A DNA stretch of 35,749 nt from Phragmitibacter sp. (lineage in GTDB: Bacteria > Verrucomicrobiota > Verrucomicrobiia > Verrucomicrobiales > Verrucomicrobiaceae): assembly GCA_025361865.1 (NCBI GenBank), contig JANYJH010000292.1:1-35749 (forward strand). Reading direction: 5' to 3'. Position 1 is the stretch's first letter. Each line of letters starts with the position of its first letter. This document shows positions 30,508 through 35,749 of this stretch, one piece after another. The notes below the pieces were generated by a model that saw nothing but the letters and a program-made list of their open reading frames with translations, was not told where the DNA came from and did no database searches. The position numbers were made by a program, and so were the translations under genes.

Positions 30508-30807
30508 TCAGGAAATGCGACTATGGATTGGCATGGCATGCTGCTCCAAGGCGACGAGCACTTTGCGCTTCTCCCCACGAAGTAAGGCCAATATTCCCTC
30601 CTCGGTTAGGGCCTGAATATCTAGGCCACTTTGCACCAGTTCCATGTCGCACGCTTCGGAATTCAGAGTCGTGCGTTGATATTCCCCGTCTGCGGCATCT
30701 ACTGCCACCGCTTTGTAACGACCACTGAACATGTGCTCCCATAGAAGGTGCCGTGAGTTGAAACGCCGAGTGTAAGTGTTAGACATGCCCCCTTTTAAGC
30801 GCCTCAC
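30508..30807 (-). pseudogene. Remnant of a REP-associated (Y1, IS200-like) transposase
   Basis: The 99-codon frame contains GMSNTYTRRFNSRHLLWEHMFSGRYKAVAVD, which matches the middle of RAYT/TnpA-REP proteins ('YTxRFNxRHxxxGHLFQGRYKAxxVD'). The catalytic HxH and tyrosine parts that should precede and follow are missing: the upstream sequence does not encode NHYHLL, and downstream the frame turns into unrelated residues (ALTEEGILALLRGEKRKVLVAL) before a stop. It is therefore a decayed internal fragment. RAYT enzymes mobilise REP palindromes, which fits the inverted REP-like pair at 210-365. It lies 93 bp upstream of the divergent cytochrome c/DUF1553 gene. Confidence 0.72.
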
Positions 30808-30899
30808 CGGCGTTGAAGCGTCACGAGTGGTAAAAGAAATTTTTGCCTGAGACTGGGTGTATGATGGCGTTCATTACGGCGTATTCAGAAACTCTGCTT

Positions 30900-33800
30900 A
30901 TGAAGTCCGCTAGATTACTCTGCCTTCTGCTTCTCACTTTACTGCTCATGCTCAAAGCCGAGGCTGCGGGCAAGATCGAGTTCAATCGGGACATCCGCCC
31001 GATCCTCTCGGACACTTGTTTCCATTGCCACGGCTTTGATGAGAAGGAACGGAAGAGTGGATTGCGACTCGACATTAAAGCCGATGCGCTGAAGCCTGCG
31101 AAGTCCGGTGCGCTGGCCATCGTGCCTGGAAAACCGGAAGAGAGCGAACTCATGGCGCGGGTGTTGAGCACGGATGAAGACGATCTCATGCCGCCGACGA
31201 AGCTTCACAAACCGCTCTCGCAGCACCAGAAGGACCTTCTTAAACAATGGATCGCTGAAGGCGCGGAGTATCAGGGGCATTGGGCTTTCATCACGCCGAA
31301 GAGGCCGGAGATTCCAGTGGTCAGTGTGTCAGAAGTCGGTGAATCAGTAAATGCTGGAGCCTTGCAGCCCATTGATTATTTCATTCGCGATCGCTTAAAG
31401 AAAGAGGGATTGGCATCATCGCCTGAAGCCGACAAGGCCACGCTGATTCGCCGTGCGACGCTTGATTTGACGGGGCTTCCACCGACACCCGAGGACGTGG
31501 ATGCCTTCATGAAGGACGCTTCACCTCAGGCTTATGAGCGCGTCGTTGATCGGCTCCTCACTTCCAAACATTATGGCGAAACCATGGCCATGCAGTGGCT
31601 GGACTTTGCGCGCTACGCGGACAGCAATGGCTTCCAGGCGGATGGCAGCCGCACCATGTGGCCTTGGCGTGACTGGGTCATCAATGCGTTCAATGATAAC
31701 AAGCCGTTTGACCAGTTCACCATCGAACAGATCGCCGGAGATTTGTTGCCGAACGCCACGCGTGATCAAGTCATCGCCACCGGGTTCAATCGCAATCACC
31801 GCATCAATGGCGAAGGCGGTCTCATCGCGGAAGAGTGGCGCATTGAGAACATCATCGACCGCGTGGAGACGACCAGTTTTAGCTGGCTGGGGCTGACGTT
31901 GAACTGCTGCCGCTGTCATGATCACAAATATGATCCGTTCTCGCAGCGGGATTTTTATTCGTTCTTCGCCTTCTTCAACAACGTGCCGGAGACAGGCACC
32001 ATCGTGGGAACCTCGAACCGACAAGGTGGCAATTCTGATCCTGTGATTTTCGTGGCCAATGCAGATCAGGAAAAGCAGTTGGCCAAACTTCAAATGGACT
32101 CGAACACAGCGGAGCAACGGGTCGCTGAAGCCGTGAAGCAGCTCCCGAAACTCATGGCCGAATGGGAGCCGACCGTGCATAAACAGATGCAGGCCGAGTC
32201 TTCGCCTTGGCAGTCCGTCACGCCCTTGAGTGTGGTTTCAGAAGGCGGCGCAACGCTCACGGCGCAGGCTGATGGAGCCTATCTCGCCAGTGGCACGAAC
32301 CCTACGAAGGACACCTATGTGATTACCGCTCAGATGCCAGAGGCGGCGGTCACCGCATTCCTGTTGGAGGTTTTCCCAGATGACTCTTTACCCAGCCAAA
32401 CCTTGGGCCGCGCCCCGAATGGAAGCTTTGTCTTGAGTGAGTTTGAAGTGCTCATGAAGGAAGCGGACGAGACCGAGCCCGTGAAGGTGAAACTGGCCAA
32501 GGTGGAGGCTGAATACTCGCAGAAAGGCTATGACATCATGAACCTCCTCAAGCCCGCCAAAGGCAAGGGCTGGGCCGTGGATGCGGTCACGAAGAAGCAG
32601 CCGCGCAAGGCGCTGTTCGTGCTCGACAAGCCGCTGAGTGCTGGCGCGAAGGTGCTGGTGAAACTTAAGCATGAAGCGCTCAATCTCCACAACATTGGAC
32701 GCTTCCGTCTCTCGACTTCCACCTTGCCAGCGGTCGCCGTATCGTTGGATGGAAAAAGTGCTTTTGCTGCCGTGAAGAGCCTTCTCGAGAAGCCCGTGGC
32801 CAAAAGGAGCGCTGCACAGACTTCGGAGTTGGAGAAGTTCTATCGTGCCAATGTGACCGGCCCATTGAAGAGCGCGGATGACGCTCTGGCAGTGGCCAAG
32901 AAAGCGCTTGATGATTACAAGACTCAGATTCCGACCACGATGGTGATGAAGGAACTCGACAAGCCACGCGAAGCTTTCATTCTCAAGCGCGGCCAATACG
33001 ATGCGCCCGGCGATCCGGTCACCATGGCCACGCCTGCGGTGCTTCCGCCGATGCCCAAAGAGGCGCCGCTGAATCGGCTGGGCCTTGCCAGATGGATGGT
33101 TGATCCGAGCAATCCACTGACGGCTCGTGTCTGGGTCAATCGGACGTGGGCGAAGTTCTTCGGCAATGGCTTGTGCAAGACCACGGAGAACCTCGGGTCT
33201 CAAGCCGAATGGCCCAGCCATCCTGAGTTATTAGACTGGCTGGCGACGGAGTTCATCCGGCTTGGCTGGGATATGAAGGCGTTCCAAAAAAGGCTCGTGA
33301 TGAGCGCGACGTATCGGCAATCCTCAAAGATCACACCGGAGACGATGGAGCGCGATCCAGAGAATCGCTTGCTGGCGCGTGGACCGCGATTCCGTCTCGG
33401 TGGTGAAGTGGTGCGTGATCAGGCTTTGACCATTGGCGGTCTTCTAGTGCCGAAGATCGGTGGCCCAAGCGTGCGTCCCTACATGCCCGAAGGCGTCTGG
33501 GATGAGACCAGTAAATACGGCGACCTTCGCGGTTATAAAGCGGCGACGGATGACGGCTTGTATCGTCGCACGGTTTATACCATTTGGAAGCGCACGGCAG
33601 CGCCGCCGACCATGCTGCTCTTTGACTCGCCAACGCGTGAGATTTGCACCGTGAAACGTAGTCGCACCAATACGCCGCTGCAGGCGCTGGCTCTCTTGAA
33701 TGAAGTGACCTTCGTCGAAGCCGCACGCGGTCTCGCTCAGAAGATGATGAAGGAAGGCGGCCCGACGCCAGAGGGTAGGATCGCTTATGGCTTCAAGCGC

Positions 33801-34019
33801 ACGACTTCGCATGAAGCCAGCGAGTCAGCTCTGAAGACCCTGATGAAAGGCTGGAACGAGCGATTGGCCTATTTCAAAGCTCATGCCGATGAAGCTGGGC
33901 AGTTGATTCATCAAGGTGCCAGCAAGCCGGATGCCTCGCTTGATCCCGTCGAACTCGCCGCCTACACGACCACGGCGAATGTTTTGCTGAACTTGGATCG
34001 GGTGACGACGCGGGATTGA
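30900..34019 (+). CDS. Cytochrome c-DUF1549-DUF1553 protein (planctomycete/verrucomicrobial type)
   Basis: A 1039-aa exported protein (signal MKSARLLCLLLLTLLLMLKAEA). Haem motif CFHCH is at 40-44 in IEFNRDIRPILSDTCFHCH, the planctomycete-type cytochrome c domain with LMPPTKLHKPLSQHQ. DUF1549 follows (~130-330: PIDYFIRDRLKKEGL, LTGLPPTPEDVDAF, NRNHRINGEGGLIAEEWR, NCCRCHDHKYDPF, with a second CxxCH-like CCRCH), and DUF1553 is C-terminal (PLTARVWVNRTWAKFFGNGL, SRTNTPLQALALLN). The family is almost always next to a DUF1501 gene, found here after an inserted four-helix-bundle gene. Function is unproven; polysaccharide-degradation loci often carry it. The ATG at 30900 puts the signal peptide at the N-terminus. 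Confidence 0.93.
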   Translation: MKSARLLCLLLLTLLLMLKAEAAGKIEFNRDIRPILSDTCFHCHGFDEKERKSGLRLDIKADALKPAKSGALAIVPGKPEESELMARVLSTDEDDLMPPTKLHKPLSQHQKDLLKQWIAEGAEYQGHWAFITPKRPEIPVVSVSEVGESVNAGALQPIDYFIRDRLKKEGLASSPEADKATLIRRATLDLTGLPPTPEDVDAFMKDASPQAYERVVDRLLTSKHYGETMAMQWLDFARYADSNGFQADGSRTMWPWRDWVINAFNDNKPFDQFTIEQIAGDLLPNATRDQVIATGFNRNHRINGEGGLIAEEWRIENIIDRVETTSFSWLGLTLNCCRCHDHKYDPFSQRDFYSFFAFFNNVPETGTIVGTSNRQGGNSDPVIFVANADQEKQLAKLQMDSNTAEQRVAEAVKQLPKLMAEWEPTVHKQMQAESSPWQSVTPLSVVSEGGATLTAQADGAYLASGTNPTKDTYVITAQMPEAAVTAFLLEVFPDDSLPSQTLGRAPNGSFVLSEFEVLMKEADETEPVKVKLAKVEAEYSQKGYDIMNLLKPAKGKGWAVDAVTKKQPRKALFVLDKPLSAGAKVLVKLKHEALNLHNIGRFRLSTSTLPAVAVSLDGKSAFAAVKSLLEKPVAKRSAAQTSELEKFYRANVTGPLKSADDALAVAKKALDDYKTQIPTTMVMKELDKPREAFILKRGQYDAPGDPVTMATPAVLPPMPKEAPLNRLGLARWMVDPSNPLTARVWVNRTWAKFFGNGLCKTTENLGSQAEWPSHPELLDWLATEFIRLGWDMKAFQKRLVMSATYRQSSKITPETMERDPENRLLARGPRFRLGGEVVRDQALTIGGLLVPKIGGPSVRPYMPEGVWDETSKYGDLRGYKAATDDGLYRRTVYTIWKRTAAPPTMLLFDSPTREICTVKRSRTNTPLQALALLNEVTFVEAARGLAQKMMKEGGPTPEGRIAYGFKRTTSHEASESALKTLMKGWNERLAYFKAHADEAGQLIHQGASKPDASLDPVELAAYTTTANVLLNLDRVTTRD

Positions 34020-34020
34020 T

Positions 34021-34064
34021 CTGAACTTTGAACGCTTAACTTTCAACATCGAACATTGAACGTC
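34021..34064. repeat. Left inverted repeat flanking the four-helix-bundle gene
   Basis: Degenerate tandem copies of GAAC/TTTGAAC-type octamers between the DUF1553 stop and the ATG at 34065. The part 34038-34062 is the reverse complement of 34664-34695 at 24 of 25 aligned positions, with a 7-nt gap in the right copy. Confidence 0.8.
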
Positions 34065-34502
34065 ATGATTGTGAGGATGAGGGTGGAAAATGGACTTGTT
34101 AGAGACGCGGCTGCCAACGGAGCGGACAAGAAATATGATCTGGAGGAACGATTATTGGAATATGCTTCGGAGGTGATCCGCTTTTGTGAGGGCATGATGA
34201 AATCCGATGCAGGCAAGCATGTCAGCGGGCAGCTAATGCGCTCTGGAACGGCACCGCTGGCCCATCAGGGAGAAGCTCAAGCGGCTGAGTCGGCAAAAGA
34301 TTTTATTCATAAGATGAGAATCGCCCTGAAGGAACTCAGAGAGTCCAGCCGCTGGATCAAGCTCGCGATCCGTGTGCCTCTGACCAAGGAACTGGACCGC
34401 GCCTCATTGCTTCTAGCTGAGACCGATCAACTCATACGCATCTTCGTCACCAGTGTCCGCACCGCTCGTAACAACGCTCTTAAGGATCAATCGAAACCAT
34501 AG
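34065..34502 (+). CDS. Four-helix-bundle protein (23S rRNA intervening-sequence family)
   Basis: A 145-aa protein from the ATG at 34065 (a second at 34077 gives 141 aa). It has the family's helices: LEERLLEYASEVIRFCEGMM, GQLMRSGTAPLAHQGEAQAA (family 'RSGTSxxANxxEA'), ESAKDFIHKMRIALKELRES and WIKLAIRV...LLAETDQLIRIF. Relatives are encoded inside 23S rRNA intervening sequences, and the accessory protein Avd of diversity-generating retroelements shares the fold. The function of stand-alone copies is unknown. It separates the DUF1553 and DUF1501 genes, which are normally adjacent, and is bounded by inverted repeats, so it looks like an inserted cassette. Confidence 0.88.
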   Translation: MIVRMRVENGLVRDAAANGADKKYDLEERLLEYASEVIRFCEGMMKSDAGKHVSGQLMRSGTAPLAHQGEAQAAESAKDFIHKMRIALKELRESSRWIKLAIRVPLTKELDRASLLLAETDQLIRIFVTSVRTARNNALKDQSKP

Positions 34503-34598
34503 CATCCAAGCATTCGACGATTCCTCCCGAGGATGCTCAATCCCAATCTCCCCCAACTAAAACCATCGAACTCATACTCCCGGACATTCAACGATCCT

Positions 34599-34699
34599 CT
34601 TCAAAGTTCGATGTTAAGTTCATCACCATTCTTCCATGACCACTCCATCATCAACCTCTTCAGCGTTCAATGTTGAACGTTCGATGTTCAAAGTTCAAG
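34599..34699. repeat. Right repeat copies flanking the four-helix-bundle gene
   Basis: Two blocks: 34599-34621 (TTCAAAGTTCGATGTTAAG) in the intergenic stretch, and 34663-34699 inside the DUF1501 coding start, where it encodes AFNVERSMFKVQ. Both are related in inverse orientation to 34021-34064. Apart from these, 34503-34635 holds only a weak similar stretch (ACATTCAACGATCC). Confidence 0.75.
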
Positions 34700-35749
34700 A
34701 CTCCCTAAACCGCCGCATCTTCCTGCGTCGCAGTGCGGGAGCCATTGGCAGCGCGGCGCTTGGCTCTTTACTTGCCAAAGAAAACCCTGGCGGTGGCTTG
34801 CCGGGTTTTCCGAACTTCGCTCCTAAGGCGAAGCGCATCATCTATCTTTTCCAAAGCGGTGCGCCCTCGCAGATGGACCTCTTTGATCCAAAGCCGAAGA
34901 TGGTCAGCCAGCGTGGGGTTGATCTTCCGGCGTCGATTCGCAATGGGCAACGGCTCACCACCATGACTTCTGGGCAGAAAGCGTTTCCCATTGCGCCGAG
35001 TATCTTCAAGTTCGCCAAGCACGGTCAGAGCGGCGCAGAATTGAGCGAGCTCATACCGCACCTTGCGGGCGTTGCCGATGAACTGTGCCTTGTGCGTTCA
35101 ATGTTCACCGAAGCCATCAATCACGATCCTGCGATCACCTTTGTGCAAACCGGCAGCCAGCTTGCCGGACGGCCCAGCATCGGCTCTTGGCTCAGCTACG
35201 GGCTTGGCAGCAACAATCAGGATCTGCCGGCTTACGTCGTGCTCACGTCCTTCGGCACCGGGCGTCGCGATGATCAACCGCTCTATGATCGGCTCTGGAG
35301 CAGTGGCTTCCTGCCCACGCAGCATCAAGGCGTTAAGTTCCGTAATAAGGGGGATGCCGTGCTCTACCTTTCCAATCCGGCAGGCATTGACCGCATGATG
35401 CGCCGCGCTCAGTTGGATGAACTCTCGGCGCTGAATACCCAGGACTTCCAAGCCTCGGGGGACCCCGAAACACAGACCCGCATTTCCCAATACGAGATGG
35501 CTTTCCGGATGCAAATGAGCGTCCCCGACCTGCTCGACTTCTCCAAAGAACCGCAGCATGTGCTGGACGACTACGGCCCTGAAGTAAAGACGCCCGGCAC
35601 CTACGCGGCCAACTGTCTGCTGGCCCGTCGATTGGCGGAGCGCGATGTCCGCTTCATCCAACTCTTCCACATGGGCTGGGACCATCATGGCGGTTTGCCC
35701 AATGCGATCAAAGGCCAGTGCAGTGATACGGACCAGCCCACGGCGGCCT
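34636..35749 (+). CDS. DUF1501 protein, N-terminal part (runs off the window)
   Basis: At least 371 residues, open to the end. A twin-arginine-like signal (RRIFLRRSAGAIGSAALGSLLA) follows an N-terminal segment of about 25 residues, half of which (AFNVERSMFKVQ) comes from the short-repeat DNA. The body shows DUF1501 hallmarks: RIIYLFQSGAPSQMDLFDPKPKM, LVRSMFTEAINHDPAITF, GRPSIGSWLSYGLGSNN, LPAYVVLTS, and VRFIQLFHMGWDHHGGLP. The family belongs to the alkaline-phosphatase/sulfatase-like group and partners the cytochrome c/DUF1553 protein upstream. Exported by Tat if the signal is real. The ATG at 34636 is chosen as the first in the frame; the ATG at 34684 would remove the Tat leader's upstream repeat residues and is a fair alternative. 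Confidence 0.9.
   Translation, partial: MTTPSSTSSAFNVERSMFKVQDSLNRRIFLRRSAGAIGSAALGSLLAKENPGGGLPGFPNFAPKAKRIIYLFQSGAPSQMDLFDPKPKMVSQRGVDLPASIRNGQRLTTMTSGQKAFPIAPSIFKFAKHGQSGAELSELIPHLAGVADELCLVRSMFTEAINHDPAITFVQTGSQLAGRPSIGSWLSYGLGSNNQDLPAYVVLTSFGTGRRDDQPLYDRLWSSGFLPTQHQGVKFRNKGDAVLYLSNPAGIDRMMRRAQLDELSALNTQDFQASGDPETQTRISQYEMAFRMQMSVPDLLDFSKEPQHVLDDYGPEVKTPGTYAANCLLARRLAERDVRFIQLFHMGWDHHGGLPNAIKGQCSDTDQPTAA

Noticed and set aside
32388-33221. 277-aa minus-strand frame inside the DUF1553 gene
   Set aside because: Antisense shadow without motifs.

Overview
The window looks like a chromosomal stretch of a Verrucomicrobiota bacterium, probably near Prosthecobacter/Verrucomicrobium (inference). 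Pointers are a cytochrome c-DUF1549-DUF1553 protein with a DUF1501 partner, long secreted proteins with a signal peptide, a Ca-binding DPDGDLDGDG stretch and an Fn3 domain, a gspE-F-G-H-I-J island, PrsW, many Gfo/Idh-type and SMP-30-type enzymes, and very few Shine-Dalgarno sequences. I saw no rRNA, tRNA, prophage, intact insertion sequence or CRISPR array.

Layout. 1-500: the start of a leucine-rich-repeat protein (minus, cut by the window edge) and an inverted pair of a ~51-bp palindromic repeat. 492-4224 (plus): an IlvD/Edd sugar-acid dehydratase, a ParDE toxin-antitoxin pair and hisD. 4237-11923 (minus): a secreted esterase/SMP-30 fusion, a HicAB pair whose toxin gene has a nonsense codon, a Gfo/Idh/MocA oxidoreductase, and a tight run read in the order GT2, metallophosphoesterase, GT9, PrsW that looks like an envelope/LPS cluster. 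12056-14439 (plus): a small membrane protein, an unknown 339-aa protein and a YncE-like propeller. 14453-20372 (minus): an unknown 205-aa protein, a structured RNA with an intrinsic terminator that resembles 6S RNA, and three secreted proteins, one of them 1101 aa with a C-terminal zinc-protease-like motif. 20486-20808: a 16-unit array of exact 21-bp period between divergent genes. 20936-27081 (plus): a secreted Thr/Gly-tailed protein with a near-leaderless promoter, then gspE-F-G-H-I-J. 27089-30807 (minus): an M16 protease, a small secreted protein with a terminator, and a remnant of a REP-associated transposase. 30900-35749 (plus): the cytochrome c/DUF1549/DUF1553 protein, a four-helix-bundle (23S-IVS family) gene flanked by inverted repeats, and a DUF1501 protein running off the end.

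The most unusual content is repetitive non-coding DNA: the helically phased 21-bp array, the long 8-mer-based inverted repeat enclosing the gspH start, the inverted repeats around the four-helix-bundle gene (reminiscent of 23S rRNA intervening sequences), heptamer tandem repeats touching start codons, and two kinds of palindromic interspersed repeat, one of them inside a reading frame. Together with the transposase remnant these suggest a genome that tolerates much short-repeat activity at gene starts. Functional links between neighbours are modest: sugar-acid metabolism genes (dehydratase, lactonase, Gfo/Idh) are scattered, and the type II secretion island lacks its secretin and inner-membrane platform genes here.
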